DNA of 64,000 nt from Chlamydoabsidia padenii (lineage: Eukaryota > Mucoromycota > Mucoromycetes > Mucorales > Cunninghamellaceae): assembly GCA_025330725.1 (NCBI GenBank), contig JAIWND010000009.1:62001-126000 (forward strand), written 5' to 3'. Positions 46,777-60,751 of this stretch are shown here, piece after piece (positions within the stretch are counted from its first letter, which is position 1; each line of letters starts with the position of its first letter). The position numbers and the translations under genes were made by a program. The notes under the pieces are model-generated. The model made no database searches, was not told where the DNA came from, and was given only the letters and a program-made list of their open reading frames with translations.

Positions 46777-47729
46777 CTATTCCGAATCTTCTTCCATATC
46801 GTCCGAGTCATCCATAGCAGCAAGATCTTCGTCATCATCAGAGGCGGTTTCAATTTCAAGAAGCGCTGCCTTGGCCTTTTTCCTTGTTGTCTTGTTCAAA
46901 GCGTCGGTAGATAACACAATGATGGGTCGCATGAGCTCGTCCATAGGTAATTCAGGCAAGTTGTCTTGGTCTGTTTCTTCGTCGTTTAATACTGCATCGA
47001 TGACCTTTCTCAGTTCTTCATAATACACTTCCATTATATGATAAACAATAGCGTCGGGCTTGGTACGATCGGTAGGACTATATGGTAAAAAAGAAAGAGA
47101 GTCAGTCGGTGATCCTATTCTCCTCCTCCTCGGGTACTTACTGCAAAGGTACTTTCAGAAGACAATCTGTGTAAGCATTCACTTTTTCTTCATCCCAGTT
47201 GTTATTAGCTAACCAGGCAAAGGAGTAAAAGATGACCCGTCTGAATAAAAGCAAGTATTTGTCCAAACTATATATATAAACAAGACATTATCAGTATGTA
47301 TTCCCCCCTTTGGTAAACCATTTGTTTTTGTTTTTTTTTACCGGATACGATCCAAACCATGCCATTCAGCACAATGCACCAACCAGAAGGCTTTAATAAA
47401 AGGAATGACATTATCTTCGGGTACGTCGAGAATTAAAGCACCCAGATCGTTCGCCAAAGCTTGTTGTACCAAAGGTTTATCCGACATCCAAAAGCAATAA
47501 AACAAACCTTTCCATAACTTGTATAAATCAGCTTCTGTTAAGGAGCCTCCACCCACAGAAAGGTATCGTTTTAAGGACCGGACAGCTTTGTCTCTGTTCT
47601 TCTTTTCTATATGGTTAAAAAAGGTACCACGTTAGGATCTACCAGTGACATGGTTTTATCTTTTTCTTTACCATTAGCAGCTAGTTCTTTTCCGAAAGGA
47701 AGGTAGAATTGTTCGTTGGTTGATGCCAT
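46777..47729 (-). CDS. RRP1: Ribosomal RNA processing protein Rrp1 (Nop52 domain)
   Basis: Four exons give roughly 265 residues. The start MASTNEQFYLPFGKELAANE leads, after a short intron, into NRDKAVRSLKRYLSVGG, LTEADLYKLWKGLFYCFWMS and DKPLVQQALANDLG, the hallmark Nop52 segment. WHGLDRIRLDKYLLLFRRVI and FYSFAWLANNNWD complete the domain. The tail is acidic (SDDDEDLAAMDDSDDMEED). Role: nucleolar processing of 27S pre-rRNA for the large subunit. It is near yeast Rrp1 in length, shorter than the human protein. A T-tract on its coding strand (29 A on the plus strand at 47752) ends about 22 bp before the start codon. Head-to-head with MRPL31 across about 205 bp. Confidence 0.93.
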
Positions 47730-47750
47730 TATAAAAGTGTCAAAGAGAAG

Positions 47751-47783
<33 letters not shown>

Positions 47784-47934
47784 ATTGATCAAGATCCATT
47801 TTTATCATACCAAGCCACAGAGGGCATACCATTTTTATTTCCCGACTGTGGCAATCCCTCCCTACATTTTTATTTTTTTCAGACACCTACTTTTTGTTTT
47901 CTTTCTTTTCCTCCTATATATAACATGTTTGGTC

Positions 47935-48307
47935 CATTCCGTCCTTCTTTTGTTGCCCAAGGTGGTTTACTTTGGTAAGCAATCATGACCACTAACATTT
48001 TCGTTCTCATCACTAATCATACTTGTTTATCTTTTATAGGAAAAATCCCTTCCGCATGTCAGCAACACGAAAAGCTAATGTACGAAAGCGATTAAGGGAC
48101 GTTGACCAAGTGATTGCTACTGTCGAAGCCTCTGGTGTACGTTGCAAGGCATTGGATGAAGCTCTTGTCCTTCCCAAGGAATCGGAAATGCATGCCCGTG
48201 ACAAGTATACCGTCTTTAGTCGATATGGATTACATCACCGTAAATCACTCCACAAGGTGCCCAAATTCACAAAGAAGACCCAACGCACCAGTCCACCCGG
48301 TTTTTAA
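47935..48307 (+). CDS. MRPL31: Mitochondrial large-subunit ribosomal protein mL60 (yeast MRPL31)
   Basis: Two exons, about 107 residues. The N-terminus MFGPFRPSFVAQGGLLWKNP matches MRPL31 closely (MFGPFK..., GGLLWKIPWRMS), and the intron falls inside the GGLLW tryptophan codon. The rest is basic: KANVRKRLRDVDQVIATV, then PKESEMHARDKYTVF and RKSLHKVPKFTKKTQR. Role: structural component of the fungal mitochondrial ribosome. A TATA-like CTATATATAAC directly precedes the start. AATAAA near 48383 probably ends the transcript. Confidence 0.95.
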
Positions 48308-48441
48308 ATATAGCATTCCCCCCCCCTCCTCTTCCAATCCTCTTTTTATTGTATATGTATATAGATTACTCTTTTTTTTATTAATAAAACATAATAAAAG
48401 ATTATTGTCAAAATCTAAACTATATGGTCTAACACTATAAA

Positions 48442-49404
48442 CTACTTTTTACTCTTCTTCTTGTGTTTATCAGGTCCATCCACATAACCACAGTCTTCTA
48501 GAGCTTTCCGAGCACAATTGTTAATATCCTTGAATCGATCAGCACCCAATTGAATACCACCATACCATCGACTGACCACCACCACGACATTTTTCACATC
48601 AAGGATTTGTAACAAGTGCATCAAACGTCCTATTTACAAAATGCATGAATTAAAAATGTGTGTTTGTTTAGGATAGAATAGTGACTTACCGCCTGCGGCC
48701 GTTTCCCCATCATCATCATTATCTTGTAGAATACGATCACCTGGCAAATTGATTCGGTAGGCCATGATATTGTGGGTTGCTTTGGCGATCTTTTTATTTT
48801 CCAATAAAACCCCCATGACTTGGTCCACTTGTTGTGTAGTATCGACGTGAGCAACGTGAGCGACAAAGATTGATTTCCGGTCCACCAAAGGTTCGCTGGA
48901 GAAGATATCTAAAAGGGGTACATCAGAGGAAGAAGAAAAAGATGGTGGATCTATGGTGTCTTCTTCTTTTTCTTCTTCTTCTTTTAGTGTATTTGTCAGT
49001 TCCATCACCGTCGTAGATACCGTGTCTTCGATATATTCCCGTAGCCATTGAATCCATTCGAATAATACCACTTGACCCGGTTGGAAGAGTTGTTCAAAAC
49101 CTTGTTGAATGGTTAATATCATTGTCGTGTCGATTTTACTATTGCCACAATACTTGGATGCTATTTCAAAGACAGGCATGTCGACACTAGGGTAAGTTGA
49201 TGGAAGAAATAGTCGAAGGATTATAACACGAGGTGATTTGTTGTCTTGGTCATCTTGATCGACGTTGAGGGTGAGTAGGTAAACAGATTGGTCGTCAGTA
49301 GTGTTGAGTTCATCTTTTTGTAAAACCGAGTCTCCATAAATGGCGCAAACTGCTAGTAACTCTTCTTGTTGTAGTTCCTTGTTTTCTTCCTTTTCATTTT
49401 CCAT
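48442..49404 (-). CDS. YIH1: IMPACT/Yih1 homologue (RWD domain plus UPF0029 domain)
   Basis: Two exons, about 300 residues. Residues about 10-125 form an RWD domain (LLAVCAIYGDSVL, LRLFLPSTYPSVDMPVFEIA). The C-terminal ancient domain has DRKSIFVAHVAHVDTTQQVD, ATHNIMAYRI and, after the intron, LDVKNVVVVVSRWYGGIQLG, which is the signature of the IMPACT family, then ADRFKDINNCARKAL. Role: binds Gcn1 and damps activation of the eIF2-alpha kinase Gcn2 in amino-acid starvation. I place the start at 49404 (MENEKEENKE). The frame extends upstream to 49620 but crosses a 66-A tract that would code poly-Phe. A glutamate-rich linker joins the domains. Confidence 0.94.
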
Positions 49405-49448
49405 GACGAGTAGACGACAATTGAAAACGAAGAAGAGAAAGGGCGCTT

Positions 49449-49449
<1 letters not shown>

Positions 49450-49515
<66 letters not shown>
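49450..49515. repeat. 66-A homopolymer (T on the YIH1 coding strand)
   Basis: Longest uninterrupted homopolymer in the window, 46 bp upstream of the YIH1 start. Confidence 0.95.
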
Positions 49516-49518
<3 letters not shown>

Positions 49519-49545
49519 GCGGAATTCAAACACCGGGATTTGAAA
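49519..49545 (+). promoter_or_regulatory. Two adjacent element variants upstream of YIH1
   Basis: GCGGAATTCAAAC at 49519 and CCGGGATTTGAAA at 49533, tandem and one base apart, about 115-140 bp before the YIH1 start. Confidence 0.45.
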
Positions 49546-49895
49546 ATCGCATAGTGATGGTTCCCCTGTTTTGAAAAGACCCCCTGATGGAGAGTCTGTT
49601 ATAAATGGAGTACGAGTCATGTGATGTGTTGGAACAATGACTTTACCTCCTTATGCAGACTATGTAAATACACGTGATTTCGTCATATCATATAAAAGAC
49701 AATATTATAGAGACAATACAGATTTTTATTGAGATTGGAATAAGATAACAAACTATGCTGGGTAATAAACATATACAAAGGTAAGAGAGTTTAAAAGATA
49801 TTATATAATGGAAAGGGAAAGTAAGATGGAATATACAAATATAAAGGGAGAGAGAGAGAGAGGGGGGGAATACTATTTACAAATAACCAGTCATT

Positions 49896-51236
49896 TCATT
49901 CTTTTAACCAAGAATGATTCATGATTTGATCCAAAGAGAATCGAGTAGTCGGGTCCAAGTCAAGACAGTGAGAAACGAGATCAGCCAAGCCAGAAGAGAA
50001 CCTATCGGGTATGGTATATTGACCAGAAAGAATAGATTGACGCAAGCGGACATCATAATCATCATCAAAAGGCAAGCGACCAGCAAACATGGCAAATAAT
50101 ACCACACCAAGAGACCAAACATCCGTTTTAGGACAAGTCAACACCCGAGTTGATTTGATTTGTTCAGGAGCACAATAAGCCAATGATCCACCAACGGGAG
50201 CAGAATTATTATCATCATTGTCACCTGATGAAAGGGGAGAATTAGGATGAGCGACTGTTTCCAAATGCGTCAATGTCACCGTTTGATAGACCGCCAAGCC
50301 AAAGTCGCATAACTTGATATTCATATCATCATCCAACAAGATATTATCCAACTTGATATCCCGATGTATGACATTCGCTTGTTTGTGAAGGTAATGCACC
50401 ACATCACACAGTTGAGAGAAGAGCCGTTTCTTTTCTTGATCAGACAAAGGTGGTTGAGCAAGGAGTCGGTCCAAGAGAGATCCATTAGCACAATAATCAC
50501 ATACTACATAAGTCGCATAATCAGTTTCCAGCACCTTTTGGATTCGTACAATATTGTCATGGTCGAGGGTTTGCCAAATGTCCAATTCACGTTCCAGTGC
50601 CTCGTCCGTACTGAGCGGGTCTTGTGTCTTCTTCTTGATGATCTTAATGGCCACCGTTTGTCCATTACTGATACAGTAGCCTTTACGTACGGTTGAGAAA
50701 CCACCATAGCCAATGATTTGATTCATCACATAGTCGTCGATTTCATCCCCCGTTTGTTCTTCAAAGTAGGTCGAGAGAGAAGGTCGATGAGAATCGGAAG
50801 GTGGTGGTGAAGTAGGAGCAGCAAAGCTAGCAAGGAAGGAGGCCGCTGGTGATTTGATGTGTTCATAAGATTGACTGGATACTGGAGAGGTGGATGACTG
50901 TGCACTGGTCTTTCGAGTAATGATGGATTTGTTGCGTCTGACTCGGTGTGGAATGTTAACGCCAGAGTCTTGCTGAAGTCCAGGTGAAGTAGGTGATGAG
51001 CTTATTGGTGAACATGCTGGTGACAAGGGTGGTGCACGAGATGTATCAAGAGGTGACACGTTACTGAGTTTTCGTTGATGAGGAGGATTAAGTTGTTGAG
51101 AATGTCGGTCATGGTGGAATCGGATTCCAAGTGCTTGAGTGTCAATGTGTAAACTAGTGCCGTCGTTGGTTTTTCCTTTAAAGTAGTTATAAAAGTGATC
51201 GTGTTTTTCTTCAGGAGTAGTAGCCAAGTTGTACAT
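49896..51236 (-). CDS. Serine/threonine protein kinase with disordered N-terminus
   Basis: Single-exon, 446 residues. The first 165 residues are Ser/Pro-rich with many possible phosphosites. The kinase domain is complete: IIGYGGFSTVRKGYC (glycine loop), VAIKIIKKK (Lys), ALERELDIWQTLDH (Glu of helix C), IHRDIKLDNILL (catalytic loop), LCDFGLAV (DFG), YCAPEQ (APE), DVWSLGVVLFAMFAGRLPFD, and a C-lobe ending HSWLKE. Between DFG and APE there is a Ser/Asp/Asn-rich insertion of about 25 residues (HPNSPLSSGDNDDNNSAP). Similarity is to CAMK-like fungal kinases; no regulatory domain identifies the pathway. A recurring element lies about 155 bp upstream. Confidence 0.93.
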   Translation of the reverse strand: MYNLATTPEEKHDHFYNYFKGKTNDGTSLHIDTQALGIRFHHDRHSQQLNPPHQRKLSNVSPLDTSRAPPLSPACSPISSSPTSPGLQQDSGVNIPHRVRRNKSIITRKTSAQSSTSPVSSQSYEHIKSPAASFLASFAAPTSPPPSDSHRPSLSTYFEEQTGDEIDDYVMNQIIGYGGFSTVRKGYCISNGQTVAIKIIKKKTQDPLSTDEALERELDIWQTLDHDNIVRIQKVLETDYATYVVCDYCANGSLLDRLLAQPPLSDQEKKRLFSQLCDVVHYLHKQANVIHRDIKLDNILLDDDMNIKLCDFGLAVYQTVTLTHLETVAHPNSPLSSGDNDDNNSAPVGGSLAYCAPEQIKSTRVLTCPKTDVWSLGVVLFAMFAGRLPFDDDYDVRLRQSILSGQYTIPDRFSSGLADLVSHCLDLDPTTRFSLDQIMNHSWLKE

Positions 51237-51392
51237 TCAATATAAAGTCAAGATAATAAAAAGAGGGGCAAGTAGAATAGTAAGAGTTGACAGATAAAGT
51301 AGGTATGGGTGTGAGTTTGAAAAAGTGAAAGAAAAGCAGAAAAAATAGAAATGGGAGTTCTTTGAAATGATATACTTTTTTTTTTCCATAGA

Positions 51393-51405
51393 TTTCAAAT
51401 TCCGC
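51393..51405 (-). promoter_or_regulatory. Recurring element variant TTTCAAATTCCGC
   Basis: One mismatch to consensus, about 155 bp upstream of the kinase start. Confidence 0.45.
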
Positions 51406-51910
51406 TATTTCACTTCACCCTTGAGACTAAAAGATCGGAAGGGATACTTGGTTATCTTGACCAATAAAAGAACTTTTTCTAATCAAAGGAACATATCCAC
51501 CAATCACCTTTTGTTATGTTCCAATGATAAGAAAATGGACATCTTTTCCCACCAAAGCAATTAAATGTTTTTGGTTGGTTGATGGAATCAGAATATGGAC
51601 TCTCCCTAAACCTCCTATTAATAGAAGATCTAATCACCTTCCACAGATAAAAAGAACGAACAATAACTAATGGTCTTCTTTTTTTTTTTTGGTGAAAAAA
51701 ATCATGATCTTGTTCGTAGAAGGTATGTCAAAAAACATCACATGTTCCCTTTTTGTACTAGGACGATAATGGTCTGTTCTTATCAGGAAAACCTTACTTT
51801 GGCATGATGTGTACCCCCGCCCAAAAAAAAAAAAAAAAGCTTCTTGTCACAAAATCATGCAACCAAAACTTTTCGGAACTGCCTGGATTTGAAACCCAGA
51901 TTTTCCAACA

Positions 51911-51922
51911 TTTAAATCCCGA
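51911..51922 (-). promoter_or_regulatory. Recurring element variant TTTAAATCCCGA
   Basis: About 80 bp before the APN2 start. A related GCCTGGATTTGAAAC lies 30 bp further upstream. Confidence 0.4.
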
Positions 51923-52002
51923 ATTTTCTTCTCTGGGGAAGCCAATAGTTTTTGACTTGCTGTGCCTCTCTCTTTCCTATTTTTTATTCTTTTTTATTTT
52001 CG

Positions 52003-52094
52003 ATGCGAATATTATCGTGGAACATTAATGGACTAGCAACTACACTTCAATACCATCCTTGGTCTGAAACAAAGTCATACAAGGTAATTATAGG

Positions 52095-52125
<31 letters not shown>

Positions 52126-53783
52126 AAGAGTTGATAACTTGATATTTTATTGTAAACAATAGAATCTACTTGACACACTAGAGTCAGATATAATATGGTA
52201 AGACACTAATCATTAAAAAAGAATAACGACAAGACCTGCTGATTCATTTTTAACACATACTCTCTCTCTTTTTAATGAATGATTGACAAGTTTACAGGAA
52301 ATCAAGACACAGCGACAAAAACTTACACGCGACATGGGCCTGATACCTGGCTACGATGGTTATTTCTCCTACTCAAAAACCAAACCTGGCTACTCTGGCG
52401 TGGCAGTATATGTCAAACAACCCCTGCAACCTTTGACAGTGGATGAACGCATTACCAATGACCTAACAAGACACTTTTTGGATACCTTGAAAACAAGTGA
52501 ACCCGATTTGCTGGATATGGAAGGACGAAGTTTGATTATGGACTTTGGACTGTTTGTACTCTTCAACATTTACTTTCCCAATGACGCCGGTGATGTACGC
52601 ATGGATTTCAAGATGGATTATCATCAATGTGTTCGTCAACGTATCAATCAATTACTGGCGGATGGACGACAGGTAATCTTGGCGGGTGATATTAATGCTG
52701 TCCATGAAGAAATCGACCATTGCGACCCGAAACAGTCTATCAAGGAACATGGTCTTACTCATTTTAAGGATATGCCTCATCGACTATGGATTGATCAACT
52801 TATTGCACCAAAGGGACCTTTATTGGATACTTGTCGACATTCACATCCTGATCGAAAAGGAATGTTTACATGTAAGTGATTGAGTAATAACCATACAATG
52901 ATGATCTAATCTTTATTATAGGTTGGAATACTAAAATTAATGCAAGGTAATGTGTCAATAAAAGAAGATACCAATTATACTAACTTGATTTTAAATAACA
53001 TAGACCTGCTAATTTTGGTACCAGAATAGATTACATTCTTATCTCTCAAGGTCTCATACCATGGTTTAACAAAGCAGACATACGTCCTGATATTCTTGGT
53101 TCCGATCATTGTCCTGTTTATACTGACTTTTGGGATACTTTACCTGGTGATAAGGATACTAACATTATGGACTTATTCACAACATCTGACATTATATTAC
53201 CTTCTTCTTATTTGGCTGCAAATTATCCTGAATTCAAACAAAAAAAGTTATCTACATACTTTAACAATAACAGCAATAAGATCGATTATACCTCACCAAC
53301 ATCTATATCAATAACTCCTTCACCACTGACATCATCAACATCAACACTGAAGCGTAAGGATACGACCAAGTTAAAGGACAATAACAAACGACAACAGCAA
53401 AACACGATCAAATCATTCTTTAGTACTACCCCAAAGTCAACACGACCAAAGACTGACGAAATAGACGAGGGGGATATGGAATCCATCATGACTCAAATCG
53501 AAGAACGAGAAGAAACGAATCAAGTATGGACCAATCTCTTCCAACCACCTACTATACCAACATGTCAAGTCCATCAAATCAAATGTACGGAACACACTGT
53601 TAATAAAAAGGGACCGAATCAAGGACGAAGATTCTTTTTATGCTCAAAGTAAGTACCAGGAAAAAGTCAATGGACTTCACACAACTCATTCCTCTATTGT
53701 ATAGACCTGTTGGACCTCAAGATGCAAATAAATTAGATTATAGATGTAACTTTTTCCAATGGAAACATGATAAAAAGAACTAG
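52003..53783 (+). CDS. APN2: AP endonuclease 2 (Apn2) with PIP box and GRF zinc finger
   Basis: Several exons. The exonuclease III fold begins MRILSWNINGLATTL and LLDTLESDIICLQEIKTQR, where the catalytic Glu lies in QEIK. To keep this frame the second intron must use acceptor GACAAG at about 52291, not the TTTACAG 7 nt later. Further motifs: GYDGYFSYSKTKPGYSGVAV, VILAGDINAVHEEIDHCD, FGTRIDYILIS and LGSDHCPVYTDF. The linker carries a PCNA-interacting motif, QNTIKSFF. The end is a GRF zinc finger (CQVHQIKCTEHTVNKKGPNQ, GRRFFLCSK, then DYRCNFFQWKHD after an intron). Role: base-excision and 3'-end cleaning repair with PCNA. The PIP box and GRF finger together identify the APE2 branch. Confidence 0.95.
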
Positions 53784-53986
53784 ATAAATAAAATAACTAT
53801 TATATATAATAATATTGCTCGTACAACATTGACAAATATATCATGCAAGGGTCTTGATTGTTTGGTTAAAAAAGACCTTTGTAGTTTTATTAATGGCGGT
53901 ATATGATAATAATGACAATATAATAGTGTTACAGGGTGTACATAATCTAGAGGGAATAATACAAAGGATGTGGTGAATTCTATTTT

Positions 53987-54454
53987 TTAAAAACATAGGC
54001 ATTCTTTTGCACCAAAACATAGGATAAGACCAGCAATACTATATCATAACAAAAGAAAGACAACTTTAGGTACATTTTTTGATATGGATACTAACTTACC
54101 ATCCCCAACAACAGGCATCTTTGGATCTTGAAGGTGTATCATGGACAATAACCGTCTGTGGTGGAGGAGTAGGTTGATAAAAGTGGCCTAAAAAAAAAAG
54201 AATGAAGTATCTGTCAAGTAAACGACATGTGATAATGACTTACCAGAGGTATTTGGTTCGATATAATGAGAGTACCTGGATCGAGGAGGTGTCAAGCTAT
54301 GATGATGAGTAAAGATAGGTTGATAAGCCGGTGGTGGTGAGCGTTGTTCGGAGCTAGTGGTATTCAAGGTCGTGGTGGTATTGATCGATAGCCGGTAATG
54401 GTCAACAAGACCTTTCTTTTCGTCGGTGGTGGTGGTGGTTAATTCTTTTGACAT
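53987..54454 (-). CDS. CYSTM-type tail protein (cysteine-rich transmembrane module)
   Basis: Three exons, roughly 120 residues from an ATG at 54454. The N-terminal 95 residues are disordered, Thr/Ser/Pro-rich with PPPAYQP and HFYQPTPPPQTVIVHD. The last two exons spell DACCWGCIAGLILCFGAKEC followed by LCF and stop. This is the CYSTM layout: a C-terminal hydrophobic helix studded with cysteines after a Pro/Tyr-rich stretch. Such tail-anchored proteins lie in the plasma membrane and are linked to stress tolerance in yeast and plants. The last intron (about 100 nt) falls inside the Cys codon of WGC. A first exon further upstream is possible since an acceptor-like ATTATAG precedes the ATG. It shares a 200-bp divergent promoter with RPL33. 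Confidence 0.7.
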
Positions 54455-54553
54455 GAAGGGGTTCCTATAATGTAAACATGAGAGAAAGAGGAAGAAGGGA
54501 AAAAAAAAAAAAAAGGCTATGGCCACTTTTCCTCCAATAAAAAAGAAGCCCGA

Positions 54554-54566
54554 GCGGGATTTGAAA
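54554..54566 (+). promoter_or_regulatory. Recurring element GCGGGATTTGAAA in a divergent promoter
   Basis: Exact consensus in the middle of the CYSTM/RPL33 promoter, about 100 and 90 bp from the two starts. Confidence 0.5.
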
Positions 54567-54654
54567 TATTGGAAGGAGTATCTCTACAGTCGATCTTTCT
54601 TCACTTTAGAATTTTTTTTTTCCTCTTCCTCTTCTCCTTTCATACATCTACATA

Positions 54655-55223
54655 ATGGCAGTTGATCGGTAAGAAGAAGAAATGAAAAAAAAAGGAGATA
54701 GATGGAATGGATGGACGAATAAAATCAATAGATGGAATAGATGGATGGATGGATAAAAAGCCCCTACTCGAAACGACAACTCACTCTCTTTTTTAAAACT
54801 AATCATTAACCATCACTTGTCGTCATTCAGTTTGTACAGCAAGGGACGTGTTTTAGGTTACGAACGTGCCAAGCGCAACCAAAACCCCAACACTTCTCTT
54901 ATCCAAGTCGAAGGTGTCCAAACCACCAAGGATGCTCAATTCTACCTCGGTAAGCGCATCGCCTATGTCTACCGCGCCAAGCGTGAAGTCAACGGTTCCA
55001 AGATTCGTGTCATCTGGGGTCGTATTGCTCGTACTCACGGTACCAACGGTGTGGTCAAGGCTCGTTTCCGCAACAACTTGCCTCCCAAGTCTTTCGGTGC
55101 TACTGTCCGTATTGTAAGTCATTACATATAAAAAGGGGGAAACGAGACGACACTTGTTTAATGACTAAACCCTTTTTTTTTTTTTAACTACTTTTGTAGA
55201 TGCTTTATCCCTCCAACATTTAA
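54655..55223 (+). CDS. RPL33: Ribosomal protein eL33 (L35a; yeast L33), three exons
   Basis: A 14-nt first exon (MAVDR), a main exon and a 24-nt last exon (MLYPSNI) give about 107 residues, the family length. Diagnostic segments: [53 protein letters not shown] and [16 protein letters not shown]. Role: large-subunit ribosomal protein. The very short first and last exons are easily missed. Intron 1 contains GATGGA repeats. Confidence 0.96.
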
Positions 55224-55373
55224 AGAAACAAATCATCAATAGTGTTTAATTCCTTTATTTGAAAAGGGTTAGGTTTATTTTTATGTTATGTAATAAAAAC
55301 AAATGTTGATTTATTATCATTACTAGTTTTATTTGATTTATTATGGTATACTATATCTAGATGTTGCATGATT

Positions 55374-58847
<3,474 letters not shown>

Positions 58848-59293
58848 TCCTTGGATGGTTTCCAAGTAAAGACGGCAAAAAGGAGAATTGTTTTATGGAA
58901 TGAACAAGATGAAAGAAAAGAGAGAAAAATAAAACTACCCTCCCCCCTTTATTCTTTATTTCCTGCCTGTTGTCGGAATTTTAAATTATTTTACATCCCT
59001 TTGTCGTGCATAATGGGGTGGTTGTCGCCAATAAAGAGGACTATATTTTCATTAAAGGGTGATACAACCATTCACATATAGGATCACCTTTTTATTTTCT
59101 AGTTGACTATTCAAACCAATTGTATTGTAATATAGTTAAACCTCAAATGAATACAGGATCATCACTAGGCTTCTATCTCTTTTTTTCAAAAGCCTGATAT
59201 GTATTATATGTGATTTTAGATTAATACCAGTGTGTGTAGACTGGAAATAGTATATTATACATATTTGTTCAACTACCATAGGACTCGAAACAG

Positions 59294-59331
<38 letters not shown>

Positions 59332-59455
59332 CATTAATTAGAAGGGTAAAAAAGTTTTGATTGGCGGACTATATAATGGTTTTCAATTCAACAGCGCCCA
59401 TTATCAATTTTCCTTTCTTTTTATCCTCTCTTCACCCGAAACATACTTGTTAAAC
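58848..59455. other. Divergent intergenic region
   Basis: No gene. A variant GTCGGAATTTTAAAT near 58973, a run of about 38 A at 59291-59328, and a TATA-like ACTATATAATGG at 59368. Confidence 0.5.
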
Positions 59456-60751
59456 ATGGTTGAAGAAACTTCCAAGAAATTTGCTGTTGGTGACATGCCT
59501 CCTTCACCTACGACCAGTAATACCATCTCTAATACATCAAATACACACAAGAAACCTACTAGACATCATGTAAAACGTCGATCGAGTGGCCGAGTCCACG
59601 TTACCAAATTGGCACCCATGGCAAGAGCACACATTCAACAACCAACAACAGAGGATGACGATAACTTTGAAGACATTGACCAGCAACAACAACAGCAACA
59701 ACATGCTCCTCGAAAACCCATGAAACGCTCTCACTCTAGCAAATCAATACACCGTCTTTCTTCCAATGACCCACATCGTAAAGTCAATTTGTCAGGCTTC
59801 ACCATGACGTCGAAATCAACTACTTCTTCTTCCAACAATCCAACACACCACTCACCACCTATTACACCTACCGAATCACAGCAAAAGCAGAAACAGAAGC
59901 AACAAAATACAACTGATGGTGGGTCTACACCCATGTTATCACACCACCCTAACGGTGGCCAAGCTTCGTCTCCTACGCCTGTCCCCACCAACTCGTTAAA
60001 TTGTCAACAACAACAACAATACAGATCCAAACCAGTGACAAGTCCAAGTTTCCAGGTATCTCATCAAGCACCTGCTGCTCCTATTGCCCATATGTTGAAT
60101 GCGACCGCCAATACTTTGGTGACCCCTGATAAACCAGCTCTCGCCAATCTAGCCACATCAAACTCCTCGGCCACAGGATCTAGCGATATTAGTCATACAG
60201 GTGGGATCAAACCAAGACATCTTTACTCTAGATTTGTTGATGACAAGGAATCTGACACGGTTGAACAACATCGATATCATCAACAGAACCAACATCAACC
60301 ACAATCCATGGATGGTATCAATTTAGCGGATGTATCTGATACTGTGGACAAGGAATACCAAAGCATTCAAGTGTATCGTGACCCTATGATGACAAGTTTA
60401 TCTCGATGTATGCAACAACAACAACAAAGACGACAAAGCAATACTAGACCACCCACATCCACGCATTTACATCGTTTGGCACAATTGGGGGCACAACAAC
60501 GGACTTTCTCATCGTCTATTTTACCTACTATGGCTAGTCTCACCATATCATCACCACCTACTGATCTACCTCTGCAACAAAATGATCAATTGACTCGACA
60601 ACGCTATCAACGATTGTTACAAGCAAACAACATATCTGCAACCAATCATCACTCCTCTTCTACTACGGCAATGTCAGCAGAAAACAAGCAAATGGCCGGT
60701 CGATGGAGCGCAGGGGCATTTTTGGATAGGATGTTTTATGGTGTCTCTTAA
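59456..60751 (+). CDS. Low-complexity basic/Gln-rich protein, function unknown
   Basis: Not firmly recognised. I start at 59456 (MVEETSKKFAVGDMPPSP, 431 residues) because a TATA-like ACTATATAATGG at 59368 lies just upstream of the earlier in-frame ATG, and that leader (MIGGLYNGF onwards) looks untranslated. Conserved-looking blocks are KKPTRHHVKRRSSGRVHVTK with LAPMARAH, HSSKSIHRLSSNDPHRKVNL, KPRHLYSRFVDDKESDTVEQ, YQSIQVYRDPMMTSLSRCMQ, LTRQRYQRLLQANN and the end WSAGAFLDRMFYGVS. Between them lie poly-Gln and Ser/Thr/Pro/His stretches. The basic N-terminal block and overall layout remind me of the TORC1 subunit Tco89, but that is a weak impression. No enzyme motif, coiled coil or membrane segment is present. 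Intronless. Confidence 0.7.
   Translation: MVEETSKKFAVGDMPPSPTTSNTISNTSNTHKKPTRHHVKRRSSGRVHVTKLAPMARAHIQQPTTEDDDNFEDIDQQQQQQQHAPRKPMKRSHSSKSIHRLSSNDPHRKVNLSGFTMTSKSTTSSSNNPTHHSPPITPTESQQKQKQKQQNTTDGGSTPMLSHHPNGGQASSPTPVPTNSLNCQQQQQYRSKPVTSPSFQVSHQAPAAPIAHMLNATANTLVTPDKPALANLATSNSSATGSSDISHTGGIKPRHLYSRFVDDKESDTVEQHRYHQQNQHQPQSMDGINLADVSDTVDKEYQSIQVYRDPMMTSLSRCMQQQQQRRQSNTRPPTSTHLHRLAQLGAQQRTFSSSILPTMASLTISSPPTDLPLQQNDQLTRQRYQRLLQANNISATNHHSSSTTAMSAENKQMAGRWSAGAFLDRMFYGVS

Larger units (their letters stand above)
51237..52002. other. Divergent intergenic region kinase/APN2
   Basis: No gene. Elements TTTCAAATTCCGC (51393, near the kinase start) and TTTAAATCCCGA (51911, near the APN2 start), a 10-T and a 16-A run. 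Confidence 0.6.

Noticed and set aside
49405..49620. N-terminal extension of YIH1
   Set aside because: Passes through the 66-A homopolymer as poly-Phe and the motif region; family N-terminus starts at 49404.
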